Origin: Thalassovita mediterranea | GTDB lineage: Bacteria; Pseudomonadota; Alphaproteobacteria; Rhodobacterales; Rhodobacteraceae | Assembly (NCBI RefSeq): GCF_001458435.1 | Contig: NZ_CYSF01000006.1 | Span: 186,001 to 250,000 of the forward strand | Reading direction: 5' to 3' | DNA: 64,000 nt | Shown here: one piece after another, positions 44,023 through 53,051 of the stretch | Position numbering within the stretch: the first letter of the stretch is position 1 | Layout: each line of letters begins with the position of its first letter | The notes under the pieces: generated by a model | Database searches by the model: none | Seen by the model: the letters and a program-made list of their open reading frames with translations, nothing else | What the model was told of the DNA's origin: nothing | Made by a program: the position numbers and the translations under genes

Positions 44023-44208
44023 ATGGGTATCAACACCGAACGCGATATCGAAGCCAACCTGCAAATCGGCCCCACCGATCACGGCATGGTGCGCCTGTTC
44101 ATTGAGGCGGGTGACTTGGAAATTCCTATGGATTTTTCCCCCGAAGAAGCCGAAGAAATCGCCGAAGAAATCCGCGCCGCAGCGCAGGCCGCCCGCGCGG
44201 TAAAATAA
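44023..44208 (+). CDS. Small conserved Rhodobacterales protein (DUF6324-like)
   Basis: A 61-residue acidic protein (GINTERDIEANLQIGPTDHG at the start, then FSPEEAEEIAEEIRAAAQAARAVK helix at the end) that I recall as a conserved small orphan of Rhodobacterales; function unknown. The ATG at 44023 follows a perfect AAAGGAGAG ribosome-binding site. A longer in-frame opening from 43840 would begin without one and would run over the region just after tRNA-His, so the short form is preferred. Confidence 0.8.
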   Translation: MGINTERDIEANLQIGPTDHGMVRLFIEAGDLEIPMDFSPEEAEEIAEEIRAAAQAARAVK

Positions 44209-44241
44209 GTGTCTGATCCGTGCCCTGTAACATCACAGCCT

Positions 44242-44709
44242 TCAGGGGCGCGGATCACGCAAAGATAATAGGCGGCGCGCGGCATCGCTGGCGAATTTAT
44301 GCGTCAGCTTCTTACGCCGTGCCGCAGCCAGTTTGTCCTCTGGACCCATGCGGATGATTTCACCGCCATAGGCATCTGCGATCATCAGACCCGTTTCATC
44401 AGGCAACAGTTCAGTTGGAAAATCGGCGTCGACCGCCCAGAAATAACGATCGCAAAACTCAAGATAACCCTGCCATTTGTTATCCGACTGAAAATCGGCG
44501 CGGCTGGATTTGCATTCGATGATCCAGATTTCGCCCTTCGGCCCCAATCCCATTACATCGACGCGCAACCCGCGTGTTGGCACGAACTCCTCAATAGACA
44601 CAAAACCATAGCCGCGCAGCGCACGGGAAACCCCGCGCGCCAGCAATTGACCAGGCTGCATTTGTTGCAGGGGAATCAGATCATCGATTGGCAGGTCATC
44701 ATTGGGCAT
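44242..44709 (-). CDS. mmcB: MmcB family DNA repair protein
   Basis: A 155-residue protein of the MmcB family, an alphaproteobacterial nuclease-like DNA-repair protein linked to mitomycin C resistance in Caulobacter. The central segment has the restriction-endonuclease-like pattern RVDVMGLGPKGEIWIIECKSSRADFQSD, where Asp and the E-x-K (ECK) residues would bind metal, followed by KWQGYLEFCDRYFWAV. It is convergent with the small DUF6324-like gene with a 33-base gap. Confidence 0.9.
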   Translation of the reverse strand: MPNDDLPIDDLIPLQQMQPGQLLARGVSRALRGYGFVSIEEFVPTRGLRVDVMGLGPKGEIWIIECKSSRADFQSDNKWQGYLEFCDRYFWAVDADFPTELLPDETGLMIADAYGGEIIRMGPEDKLAAARRKKLTHKFASDAARRLLSLRDPRP

Positions 44710-44769
44710 GGGGCAATCATGAACATTTAGCGAACATTTGCAAGCGCGCCGCGTTCACCCCTAGCCTGA

Positions 44770-45966
44770 TTAGCCCGCTGCGATAACCGCACTTGCCGCT
44801 TCCAACGCGCCGGAGCCATGCGGGATCTCTTCTGCCTTGAAGGCCATATCGATCGCGCCCAGCGCCCCCATCACCATTTGCGGATTCAGATGCCCCATGT
44901 GGCCGATGCGGAAAAACCCCTGACCTTTGGGGTCGTCTTTTTCAAACATACCCAGCCCGATACCCAGCGTCACACCTGCATTCTGTTCGGTCCAGGTGCG
45001 CAATTTTGGGCCGTAGGGCAATCCAATGCGCAGGGACGTGACCGCGCGCGAACGATGCGCAGGATCCGCTACATTCAAAGTCAGCGGTCCACCCTGCCCC
45101 CATGCGTCACAGGCCACCCAGATCGCCCGCGCCAACAGATCGTGGCGCGCCCAGACATTTTCCATGCCTTCGTCCATCAGCATATCAACCGCAGCTCGCA
45201 GACCATACAGGTGATGCGTCGGTGCCGTGCCGGTGAAGTATTCATAAAGGTATTCCGGCGCCGCGCGTTTGGTCCAATCCCAATAGGCTGACACACGCGC
45301 CATTTTCCGACGCACCTCTGCCGCTTTGTCATTGAAGAACACAAAGGCCACACCGGGCGGGGTCATTAGCCCCTTCTGGCTGGCAGCAACCATGACGTCG
45401 ACGCCCCATGCGTCCATTTCGAAACGGTCACAGCCAAGCGATGCAATACAATCCGCCATCAACAGCGCCGGGTGCCCGGTGGCATCCAGTGCCGCGCGCA
45501 ACGCGGCCATATCGTTCAGAACACCGCTAGACGTGTCCACATGGGTCGCCAACACCGCTTTGATTTTATGCTCTGTGTCCTCTCGCAGAACCTGTTCCAA
45601 CTGTGCAGGATCAAAGGGCGACTGACGTCCGAAATCGACCATTTGGGTTTTGACGCCCAAACTGCGGGCAATCTCCGCCCAGCCATGCCCGAACCGTCCA
45701 GTTGCGGGGACCAGAACGGTATCACCTTCACTTAGGACATTGGCCAAGGCCGCTTCCCAGACGCCGTGTCCATTGGCGATATAGATGGCGACGTGGTGCT
45801 GCGTACGTGCAACCTTGCGCAGGTCGGGGATCAAACTGTCGGTAAGGTCGACCAGTTCGCCTTCGTAAATGTTAGGCGCCGAACGATGCATCTCGCGCAG
45901 CACGGCCTCGGGCATGACCGAAGGTCCGGGAATAGCAAGATAGTGTTGTCCGTTGCGCAGGCTCAT
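44770..45966 (-). CDS. Class V aminotransferase (serine/alanine-glyoxylate type)
   Basis: A 398-residue PLP-dependent enzyme. N-terminal LAIPGPSVMPEAVLREMHR, substrate-cofactor loop YIANGHGVWEAALANVLSEGDTVLVPATGRFGHGW, the Schiff-base lysine in VMVAASQKGLMTPPGVAFV and FFRIGHMGHLNPQMVMGALGAI at the C-terminal domain all match alanine-glyoxylate and serine-glyoxylate aminotransferases. Which donor is used cannot be told from sequence alone. The start at 45966 has GGAGA before it; an in-frame ATG 12 bases upstream (45978) is an alternative. It is divergent from the phosphatase gene at 46144. Confidence 0.9.
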   Translation of the reverse strand: MSLRNGQHYLAIPGPSVMPEAVLREMHRSAPNIYEGELVDLTDSLIPDLRKVARTQHHVAIYIANGHGVWEAALANVLSEGDTVLVPATGRFGHGWAEIARSLGVKTQMVDFGRQSPFDPAQLEQVLREDTEHKIKAVLATHVDTSSGVLNDMAALRAALDATGHPALLMADCIASLGCDRFEMDAWGVDVMVAASQKGLMTPPGVAFVFFNDKAAEVRRKMARVSAYWDWTKRAAPEYLYEYFTGTAPTHHLYGLRAAVDMLMDEGMENVWARHDLLARAIWVACDAWGQGGPLTLNVADPAHRSRAVTSLRIGLPYGPKLRTWTEQNAGVTLGIGLGMFEKDDPKGQGFFRIGHMGHLNPQMVMGALGAIDMAFKAEEIPHGSGALEAASAVIAAG

Positions 45967-46143
45967 TGTGGTCTCCATATATCGTTGGGCAGACCCTAGC
46001 GGAGGAATATTCCGCGTCAATATCGTGGGAAACACATCTCGTGATGTGGCTGATCTACAGCGCTGATGTGATGCTTTCTGCGGCTTTGCTTGCCAGAGTG
46101 AAACCAGACCACTAAAAGTCCGCGGAACATAAGGACAGATCCA

Positions 46144-46830
46144 ATGGGTATCATCAAAAAATTCAATGATTTTGAGCGCGGGCGCACCCTGCCCTCGCCC
46201 CTGGATCTGAACAATCCAGAGCATCGGAAAAAGGCGGAATATCACTTCCGCTGGGCAGATCATGCTGTGCTGCGCACGTATTGGACCAATTTTGCCGAAA
46301 TCGCCCCAGGCGCATATCGCTCCAACCAGCCAGATCCGGCCCGTTGGGAAGAGTATGCCCAAATGGGCATCAAATCGGTAATTAACCTGCGCGGCGTGTC
46401 CGAAAAGGCACCACATTTTCTCTTCGAAGAGGAATGCACCAACCGGCTGGGCATGACGCGCTATGATCTGTCATTTGGCGCACGTGCAGCCCCCAAGGTA
46501 CAGACCCTGCTGTCCCTGCTGGAGATTTTCCATAAGATCGAGAAGCCGTTCCTGCTGCACTGTAAATCCGGTGCAGACCGCGCAGGTCTGGCAAGCGCGA
46601 TCTATCAACACGCTATCGCGGGCCGTCCGATTGAAGAGGCGCAAAAAATGCTGTCGTTTCGGTTCCTGCATTTGAAATTTACCAAGACAGGCATCCTGGA
46701 CCTGTTTTTGGCCCAATACGCGGAACGCCACATCGAAACCGGCATCGAGTTTGAAGATTGGGTCCGCACAGAATACGATCCAAAGGCATTGCAAGACGCA
46801 TTTTCAAAACGCCGGATCATCCCGCTATGA
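46144..46830 (+). CDS. Dual-specificity/tyrosine phosphatase-like protein
   Basis: A 228-residue cytoplasmic phosphatase of the Cys-based family. The P-loop HCKSGADRAG gives nucleophile Cys140 and Arg146 (CX5R). The N-terminal part carries GAYRSNQPDPARWEEYAQMGIKSVINLRG, typical of bacterial DSP-like enzymes. The stop overlaps the start of the downstream ABC exporter (ATGA), so the two are co-translated, suggesting that it acts on the same pathway, possibly an envelope lipid or glycan. The substrate is not known. Confidence 0.9.
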   Translation: MGIIKKFNDFERGRTLPSPLDLNNPEHRKKAEYHFRWADHAVLRTYWTNFAEIAPGAYRSNQPDPARWEEYAQMGIKSVINLRGVSEKAPHFLFEEECTNRLGMTRYDLSFGARAAPKVQTLLSLLEIFHKIEKPFLLHCKSGADRAGLASAIYQHAIAGRPIEEAQKMLSFRFLHLKFTKTGILDLFLAQYAERHIETGIEFEDWVRTEYDPKALQDAFSKRRIIPL

Positions 46831-48812
46831 ACGCCACCCCAGAAAACACAGCAGCACAGGACACACCCGTCGCCCAAAATGACGCTGCGCCGTTGCCTGC
46901 CGCGTCCGCGTCCGCGTCCGAGGAAAATGACGGTCTGGATGGGGCCAGCAGCCGCGTTTTGTTGCTGTGGCTTTGGCATGGGTACCTGAAGCAGTATATC
47001 GGCTGGCTGGTTCTGGCGATTGCACTGATGGCCATCGAAGGTGGTATGCTGGGCGCGATGAGCTGGATGATGCAGCCGATGTTCGATCAGGTCTTTGTCG
47101 CCGGCACCCCCGGTGCAATCTGGTGGGTTGGTGCGGCCTTCTTGGGCATTTTCACCCTGCGCGGTGTGTCCTCAATCGGGCAAAAGGCGCTGTTGGCCTA
47201 CATCTCACAAAAATCGGCGGCCAAGCTGCGCACTGACATGCTGGCGCACCTGATGCGTCAGGACGGCGGTTTTCATCAGGCACATCCCCCGGGATTTCTG
47301 ATCCAGCGCGTACAGGGCGATGTTGAGGCGATCAATCAGGTCTGGGGCGTAGTGATCACTGGCGCAGGTCGTGATCTGATGGCGTTGATTATTCTGTTGG
47401 GCGTGGCACTGGGCACTGATTGGCAATGGACGCTGGTGGCCTGTGTGGGCATCCCGCTTTTGGTTCTGCCCAGCCAGCTGGTGCAGGGTTTCGTGCGCCG
47501 CCGGTCACGTCAGGCACGCGATCTGTCGGCCAGGCTATCGACCCGTCTGGATGAGGTGTTTCACGGCATGGTTCCGGTAAAGCTGAACCGGCTGGAGGAC
47601 TATCAGTCAGACCGCTACGGCAAACTGACCGATGATCTGGTCACCGCACAGGTCCGCGCCCGTATTGGTGAGGCCGCGATTCCCGGCCTGATCGATGTTA
47701 TGGCGGGCATCGGCTTCCTTGGCGTGCTGGTGTTCGGCGGGGCCGAGATTGCATCGGGCGAAAAGACAGTGGGCCAGTTCATGACCTTCTTCACCGCGAT
47801 CGGTTTTGCCTTTGAACCCCTGCGTCGTCTTGGCGGGATCAGCGCCACATGGCAATCCGCTGCCGCCGCGATTGAACGGATCAAGGAACTGCTGGACACG
47901 CAACCGCGCCTGACCTCCCCTGCCAAACCAGTTGCTGCGCCCAAAGGCATGCCCAATGTGGAGCTGGAGAATGTCCGCCTGTCTTATGGCGACACAGAGG
48001 TGCTGCGCGGCGCGACCCTGACCGCCCCTGCGGGCAAGACCACCGCCCTTGTCGGGGCATCCGGTGCGGGGAAATCCACCATCTTTAACCTGCTGACCCG
48101 TTTGGTTGATCCTAAAGCCGGCGCTGTAAAGGTCGGCGGTGTCAAAACGCAGGACATGACACTGTCCGACCTGCGCGGGTTGTTCAGCGTGGTAACACAG
48201 GACGCTGCCCTGTTTGACGAAACCCTGCGCGAAAACATCCTGCTGGGTCGCAACGATGTCAGCGATGCGGAACTAAAGCGCGCACTGGATGCGGCGCATG
48301 TCAGCGACTTCTTGGCAAAACTGCCGCAAGGACTGGACACACCCGTTGGCCCGCGCGGCTCTGCCCTGTCCGGTGGTCAGCGTCAGCGCGTTGCTATTGC
48401 CCGCGCGCTGCTGCGCAACAACCCCGTGCTGCTGCTGGATGAGGCAACCAGCGCGCTGGATGCACAATCTGAGAAAGTCGTTCAGGACGCGCTGGACCGT
48501 CTGGCCAGCAACCGCACCACGCTGGTCATCGCGCACCGTCTGTCCACCGTACGCAACGCCGATAAGATTGTGGTTATGGACAAGGGTCAGGTGGTGGACG
48601 AAGGCACCCATGACGAACTGCTAGGGCGCGGCGGCATCTATGCCGATCTGCACCAGCTGCAGTTCAAGACCGACGGGCCGACTGCCGATAAGATTGCGCA
48701 AGAGCGTGCGGGTCGGCGCCGCAAAAGTAGCGCAGCAAAATCCAAAGGTTCCGACGACCACGGCGAAACCACCCTTCTGTCACGTATTTCGCGCCGCTTG
48801 TTCGGACGCTAA
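46827..48812 (+). CDS. MsbA-like ABC transporter, permease fused to ATPase
   Basis: A 661-residue half-transporter exporter. A low-complexity acidic/Ala-rich N-terminus (1-45) is followed by a six-helix membrane domain (about 50-350) and an ATPase domain with Walker A GASGAGKST (about 412-420), signature LSGGQRQR, Walker B LLLDEATSALD and H-loop AHRLST. This arrangement fits lipid A/lipid flippases and multidrug exporters. A Lys/Arg-rich tail (about 625-661) extends past the usual end and is the part that overlaps the convergent glycosyltransferase gene by 149 bases. The start at 46827 overlaps the phosphatase stop. Confidence 0.92.
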   Translation: MNATPENTAAQDTPVAQNDAAPLPAASASASEENDGLDGASSRVLLLWLWHGYLKQYIGWLVLAIALMAIEGGMLGAMSWMMQPMFDQVFVAGTPGAIWWVGAAFLGIFTLRGVSSIGQKALLAYISQKSAAKLRTDMLAHLMRQDGGFHQAHPPGFLIQRVQGDVEAINQVWGVVITGAGRDLMALIILLGVALGTDWQWTLVACVGIPLLVLPSQLVQGFVRRRSRQARDLSARLSTRLDEVFHGMVPVKLNRLEDYQSDRYGKLTDDLVTAQVRARIGEAAIPGLIDVMAGIGFLGVLVFGGAEIASGEKTVGQFMTFFTAIGFAFEPLRRLGGISATWQSAAAAIERIKELLDTQPRLTSPAKPVAAPKGMPNVELENVRLSYGDTEVLRGATLTAPAGKTTALVGASGAGKSTIFNLLTRLVDPKAGAVKVGGVKTQDMTLSDLRGLFSVVTQDAALFDETLRENILLGRNDVSDAELKRALDAAHVSDFLAKLPQGLDTPVGPRGSALSGGQRQRVAIARALLRNNPVLLLDEATSALDAQSEKVVQDALDRLASNRTTLVIAHRLSTVRNADKIVVMDKGQVVDEGTHDELLGRGGIYADLHQLQFKTDGPTADKIAQERAGRRRKSSAAKSKGSDDHGETTLLSRISRRLFGR

Positions 48813-49362
48813 TGGAAAGGGCGCTTAGGCGCCCTTTCAACGCCCGCGCCATCGCCACATCCTCCATCAACGGCTGATCGGGGAAGCCACCCACCTGATC
48901 ATATAGGGCACGGGAAATCAGCAGCGCCTGATCACCGTAAGGCAATCCAAACATACGCGACCGTAGGTTTGCCCAACCGGCAACCCATTTGGCCCGCAGA
49001 CCACGTTCTGCAAAGGACAGACGGAAATAGGCGGCACGCTCCGGCGCCTCCTCAATATGGGCCAGCACATGATCGGACCAACCGGCAGGCAGTTCGGTGT
49101 CCGCGTGCAGAAACAACAGCCAGTCGCCCTCAGCCACCTCTGCCCCACGCCGCATTTGACCACCGCGTGAGGGCGCACCGGTGATCAGCTTCGCGCCCAC
49201 CTCTTCGGCAATCCGTACGGTATCGTCCGTTGATCCGGCATCAGACACCACCAATTCGCGGATCACACCGGCCTGCAAGCCCTCCATCAACGGCGGCAAG
49301 CTCACAGCCAGACCGGCCGCCGCATTCCACGTCGGGATCACCACAGAAACCGCTGCCCGCAT
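48664..49362 (-). CDS. Family 2 glycosyltransferase (TIGR04283-like)
   Basis: A 232-residue cytoplasmic glycosyltransferase. It opens with SVVIPTWNAA, has VVSDAGSTDDTV and the DxD-equivalent LFLHADTELPAGW, then LPYGDQALLISRALYDQVGGFPDQPLMEDVAMARAL, and ends EGWFRRGRRNLWILLRYFCGADPHALAQSYR, the full pattern of the TIGR04283 group. Residues 184-232, which include this conserved tail, are encoded antisense to the end of the ABC exporter, and its coding region contains that exporter's terminator hairpin. The acceptor is unknown. Confidence 0.85.
   Translation of the reverse strand: MRAAVSVVIPTWNAAAGLAVSLPPLMEGLQAGVIRELVVSDAGSTDDTVRIAEEVGAKLITGAPSRGGQMRRGAEVAEGDWLLFLHADTELPAGWSDHVLAHIEEAPERAAYFRLSFAERGLRAKWVAGWANLRSRMFGLPYGDQALLISRALYDQVGGFPDQPLMEDVAMARALKGRLSALSISVRTSGAKYVTEGWFRRGRRNLWILLRYFCGADPHALAQSYRQSARRS
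48816..48837. terminator. Perfect hairpin just after the ABC exporter, inside the glycosyltransferase gene
   Basis: AAAGGGCGC-TTAG-GCGCCCTTT forms a perfect 9-bp stem ending in TTT, four bases after the exporter stop. It fits an intrinsic terminator for the plus strand, and at the same time it lies within codons of the convergent glycosyltransferase. Confidence 0.75.
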
Positions 49363-49435
49363 CTTTTCGCCCCTACCCTGTTGTCCTTGCCTGCCATCGC
49401 TATATTACAGAGAGACGCGCAACGGGAGCCAAGAC

Positions 49436-50167
49436 GTGACAGACCGCAAAATTTTCCGCCTTTCCGGCGAAGACAGCCACAGTTTCCTGCAAGGGCTGGT
49501 GACCAACAATGTCGATAACGTCAAAGACGGGCTGGTCTATGCCGCGCTGCTGACGCCGCAGGGCAAGTATATGGCGGATTTCTTTATCGCCGCCGATGGT
49601 GACGACCTGCTGATTGATGTCGCCGCCGATCTGGCACCAATGCTGTTTCAGCGCCTCAGCATGTATAAACTGCGCGCCAAGGCAGCGCTGGAAGAAACCG
49701 ACCTCCAGGTGCAACGCGGCACAGGCGATGCACCAGAAGGTGCACTTGCAGATCCACGTCACGCGGCGCTTGGCTGGCGGCTCTATGGCGCTGAGGGTGG
49801 TGATGACGGCACCGACTGGACCGCACTGCGCGTGGCACATTGCATCCCAGAAACGGGGGTAGAGCTGACGCCGGACACCTTCATCCTAGAGGCTGGGTTT
49901 GAGGCGCTGAACGGCGTTGATTTCCGCAAAGGCTGCTACGTGGGCCAAGAGGTCACCGCACGGATGAAACACAAAACCGAACTGCGCAAAGGTCTGGCGC
50001 GGGTCACTGTCACCGGCGAGGCTGCAACAGGGGACAAAATCCTGAACGGTGAGAAAGAGGCCGGAACGCTGCTGAGCCGCGCGGGCGACGAGGCCATCGC
50101 CTACCTGCGTTTTGACCGTGCGGAGGGTGAGATGCAGGCCGGTGATGCGGTGGTGCGCCGAATCTAA
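49436..50167 (+). CDS. ygfZ: YgfZ/GcvT-like folate-binding protein for Fe-S cluster enzymes
   Basis: A 243-residue tetrahydrofolate-dependent protein that helps assemble or repair certain iron-sulfur enzymes. The family signature KGCYVGQEVTARMKHK (about 177-192, with the key cysteine) is present, as are the N-terminal FRLSGEDSHSFLQGLVTNNV and LLTPQGKYMADFFIA. The GTG at 49436 has GGGAG upstream; upstream in-frame codons would run over the divergent glycosyltransferase. A bidirectional hairpin separates it from efp. Confidence 0.92.
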   Translation: MTDRKIFRLSGEDSHSFLQGLVTNNVDNVKDGLVYAALLTPQGKYMADFFIAADGDDLLIDVAADLAPMLFQRLSMYKLRAKAALEETDLQVQRGTGDAPEGALADPRHAALGWRLYGAEGGDDGTDWTALRVAHCIPETGVELTPDTFILEAGFEALNGVDFRKGCYVGQEVTARMKHKTELRKGLARVTVTGEAATGDKILNGEKEAGTLLSRAGDEAIAYLRFDRAEGEMQAGDAVVRRI

Positions 50168-50195
50168 CCGCCGCCACGAGGCACTGCACAAAACA

Positions 50196-50223
50196 AAAGG
50201 CCGCCCTAGACAGGACGGCCTTT
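50196..50223. terminator. Bidirectional hairpin between ygfZ and efp
   Basis: AAAGGCCG and CGGCCTTT form an 8-bp outer stem with a partly paired inner loop (CCT/AGG). It lies between two convergent genes and ends in TTT on the plus strand. Confidence 0.75.
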
Positions 50224-50245
50224 CTCATTTCCCATAAACGGGCCA

Positions 50246-50809
50246 TTAGGCGCGTTCGGAATATTCCATGGTTTCGGTGTTCACCACGATCATTTCGTCC
50301 TGTGCCACGAACGGCGGGACCATGACGCGCACGCCGTTGTCCAGAACCGCAGGCTTGAACGAGTTAGCAGCGGTTTGGCCCTTTACGACCGGCTCAGTCT
50401 CAACGATCTGGCAGGTCACTTTCTGCGGCAGGGTCACGTTCAGCGCCTCAACGTCGTAGTATTCGATCACGACAGTCATGCCATCCTGCAGGAACGGGCG
50501 GCGATCGCCTAGCAGATCCGCAGGCAGTTCGATCTGTTCAAACGTCTCGGTGTCCATGAACACCAGCATGCCGTCGTTTTCATAAAGGAACTGCTGATCT
50601 TTTTGTTCCAGACGCACGCGCTCTACCTTGTCGGCAGAGCGGAAGCGTTCGTTCAGCTTCGAGCCGTTGCGCAGGTTCTTCATCTCAACCTGAGCAAAAG
50701 CGCCGCCTTTACCGGGCTTTACGTGTTCCAGTTTTACGGCAACCCACAGGCCACCTTCGTGTTCCAGCACGTTGCCGGGGCGAATTTCATTTCCGTTGAT
50801 CTTAGGCAT
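50246..50809 (-). CDS. efp: Elongation factor P
   Basis: Ribosome-binding factor that relieves stalling at consecutive prolines. The 187-residue protein starts [45 protein letters not shown]; the loop lysine of PGKGGAF (residue 34) is the position modified or functional in EF-P. OB-fold domains follow, with [27 protein letters not shown] at the end. The start at 50809 matches the family N-terminus; the longer in-frame opening to 50941 does not. Confidence 0.97.
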   Translation of the reverse strand: MPKINGNEIRPGNVLEHEGGLWVAVKLEHVKPGKGGAFAQVEMKNLRNGSKLNERFRSADKVERVRLEQKDQQFLYENDGMLVFMDTETFEQIELPADLLGDRRPFLQDGMTVVIEYYDVEALNVTLPQKVTCQIVETEPVVKGQTAANSFKPAVLDNGVRVMVPPFVAQDEMIVVNTETMEYSERA

Positions 50810-51028
50810 GTAACAAAACCATGGCGAAAGGTTGAAGGGATTTTGGCAGCACCTATATCTTGCGTAGCGCCCCAAGGCAAGGAGACGGATTTTGGGGCAG
50901 GCATTCGCAAGCCATGCACCAGACGCATGGAAGCCATGCAATAGAAGCCTATCCGAATCAAACGCAATCGGTCATAAGGCCCCTCACGCCAGAAACACAA
51001 GACCAATAATAAAACAAGGACGATCCCA

Positions 51029-51349
51029 ATGCAGGACTTCGTTGACGGCTCCGCCTTTAACAATGAACAAGGCAACCGAGCCCGCAAACTGTTTGCAGCC
51101 GTTGTGTTGGCTGCGCTGGACGATGCCATTTCTGATGACAAGAAATATGGCAACGGCCCTGAACAAATCGCCCGCTGGGCGCGCTCGCGCGATGGCCGCG
51201 AAGTGCTGTCCTGTGCCGGTATCGACCCCAACGAACGTGTTGTACAGGGTCTGATGGAATTTGTTGGCAAAGGCATCCGTACCTCTGTTGCGCTGTCGCG
51301 CGAAGAGAGCGAGCGCCGCAATGCCGCGCAACAGGCCGAAGCGGCCTGA
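51029..51349 (+). CDS. Small conserved Rhodobacterales protein (DUF6280-like)
   Basis: A 106-residue helical protein (QDFVDGSAFNNEQGNRARKLFAAVVLAALDDAI at the start, GPEQIARWARSRDGREVLSCAGIDP in the middle). I recall it as a conserved Rhodobacterales orphan family next to efp; function unknown. It is followed by a strong terminator, so it is a single-gene unit divergent from efp. Confidence 0.75.
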   Translation: MQDFVDGSAFNNEQGNRARKLFAAVVLAALDDAISDDKKYGNGPEQIARWARSRDGREVLSCAGIDPNERVVQGLMEFVGKGIRTSVALSREESERRNAAQQAEAA

Positions 51350-51384
51350 TCCAACTGCTGCCGCAGGCGTTTTACACGCACAGA

Positions 51385-51418
51385 AAAAACCTGTCTTCCT
51401 GGGGGAAGGCAGGTTTTT
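51385..51418 (+). terminator. Strong terminator after the DUF6280-like gene
   Basis: A 15-bp stem, AAAAACCTGTCTTCC paired with GGAAGGCAGGTTTTT (one G-T wobble), with a 4-base loop and a terminal T run. Confidence 0.9.
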
Positions 51419-51521
51419 CTTTTGCCGGTTCCACAGTCTGAAATGCCCGCTGAGGCGGCGCATTTGCCCTCCCCTGCCTGCGCGCCAGTTGCTATAGCGG
51501 AGGAAAGGCAGGAGGCAGAGC

Positions 51522-52994
51522 ATGGCACAGCAAAAACCCCGCGCGATCATGATCCAAGGTGCAGGATCCAACGTGGGCAAATCCATGGTGGTTGCGGGCA
51601 TTACCCGCGCGCTGGTGAACCGTGGTCTGACCGTGCGCCCGTTCAAGCCGCAGAACATGTCGAACAACGCCGCCGTCACCAGTGATGGCGGGGAAATTGG
51701 CCGCGCGCAGGCGTTGCAGGCGCTGGCGGCCAAGGTGCCGGCACATACGGACATGAACCCGATCCTGCTGAAACCTGAAACCGACACCGGTGCACAGGTG
51801 ATTGTGCAGGGCAAACGCTACGCCACCCTGCGCGCACGCGATTACGCCAAGGCGAAACCGGATCTGCTGCGTCCTGCGCTGGAAAGCTTTCACCGGCTCT
51901 GTGATCAGGCCGATATTGTGGTGATCGAAGGTGCAGGCAGCCCGGCAGAGGTGAACCTGCGCAAAGGCGACATTGCCAACATGGGCTTTGCCGAAGCGGC
52001 GGGCGTGCCGGTTGTCCTGCTTGGGGACATCGACCGTGGCGGCGTCATTGCGCAGCTGGTGGGCACGCAGGTCATCCTGCCCGATGCCGATGCTGACCGG
52101 ATCAAAGCCTTTGCCGTCAATAAATTCCGTGGCGACGTCAGCCTGTTTGCAGATGGCGAACAGGCGATCGTGGACCAGACCGGCTGGACCAACCTTGGCA
52201 CCCTACCGTGGTTTTCCGACGCATGGCGCCTGCCGGCAGAGGATGTGATGGACATCGCATCGAAAAAGGGAGGCAAGGTCAAAATCGCGGTGCCACGCCT
52301 GAACCGGATTGCGAATTTCGACGACCTCGACCCGCTGTCGGCTGAACCAGATGTGAGTGTCGAGATTATTGAGGCAGGCCGCCCCCTGCCCGGTGACGCG
52401 GATCTGGTGCTGATCCCCGGCTCGAAATCCACCATCGCCGATCTGGCCCACTTCCGCGCGCAAGGCTGGGACATCGACCTAAAGGCCCATGTGCGCCGCG
52501 GCGGTCGCGTGTTGGGCATTTGTGGCGGCTATCAAATGCTGGGGACAGAGATTGCGGATCCTGAAGGCATCGAAGGTGCGCCATGCACCGTCGCGGGCCT
52601 TGGCCTACTGGATGTAAAAACGGTGATGAAACCGCACAAGCGCCTTGCCCTCAGCAATGCGACCTACCGCGCCACGGGCGATGATGTGACAGGGTATGAA
52701 ATCCACCTTGGCGTCACCGAAGGTGCAGATTGTGCCAACGCTTGGCTGGATCTGGACGGCCGCGCCGAGGGCGCCGCAACAGCGGACGGATTGATTAAGG
52801 GGTGCTACCTGCACGGGCTGTTCAGCTCGGACAAGTTCCGCGCCAGCTATATGGCTGATCTGGGGGCTGCCGCGCAGATCAGCTATGATGCGGATATGGA
52901 ACAAGTACTGGACGCATTGGCGCAACATATCGAGGACCACATGGACGTGGACGCCCTGCTGGACATCGCGGCAACACCAACCGCCAAGGCATAA
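51522..52994 (+). CDS. cobQ: Adenosylcobyric acid synthase (glutamine-hydrolysing)
   Basis: Amidates four carboxyl groups of adenosylcobyrinic a,c-diamide in cobalamin synthesis. The 490-residue protein has the N-terminal DTBS-like ATPase domain ([29 protein letters not shown]) and the C-terminal glutamine amidotransferase domain with the nucleophile cysteine in [20 protein letters not shown] is the usual end motif. No other cobalamin gene is adjacent and no B12 riboswitch is visible in the 170 bases upstream. Confidence 0.96.
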   Translation: MAQQKPRAIMIQGAGSNVGKSMVVAGITRALVNRGLTVRPFKPQNMSNNAAVTSDGGEIGRAQALQALAAKVPAHTDMNPILLKPETDTGAQVIVQGKRYATLRARDYAKAKPDLLRPALESFHRLCDQADIVVIEGAGSPAEVNLRKGDIANMGFAEAAGVPVVLLGDIDRGGVIAQLVGTQVILPDADADRIKAFAVNKFRGDVSLFADGEQAIVDQTGWTNLGTLPWFSDAWRLPAEDVMDIASKKGGKVKIAVPRLNRIANFDDLDPLSAEPDVSVEIIEAGRPLPGDADLVLIPGSKSTIADLAHFRAQGWDIDLKAHVRRGGRVLGICGGYQMLGTEIADPEGIEGAPCTVAGLGLLDVKTVMKPHKRLALSNATYRATGDDVTGYEIHLGVTEGADCANAWLDLDGRAEGAATADGLIKGCYLHGLFSSDKFRASYMADLGAAAQISYDADMEQVLDALAQHIEDHMDVDALLDIAATPTAKA

Positions 52995-53051
52995 AGAAAA
53001 GGCCAGCACGAGGGGATCGCACTAGCCTTCACTTAATCTATATGTCGCGCG

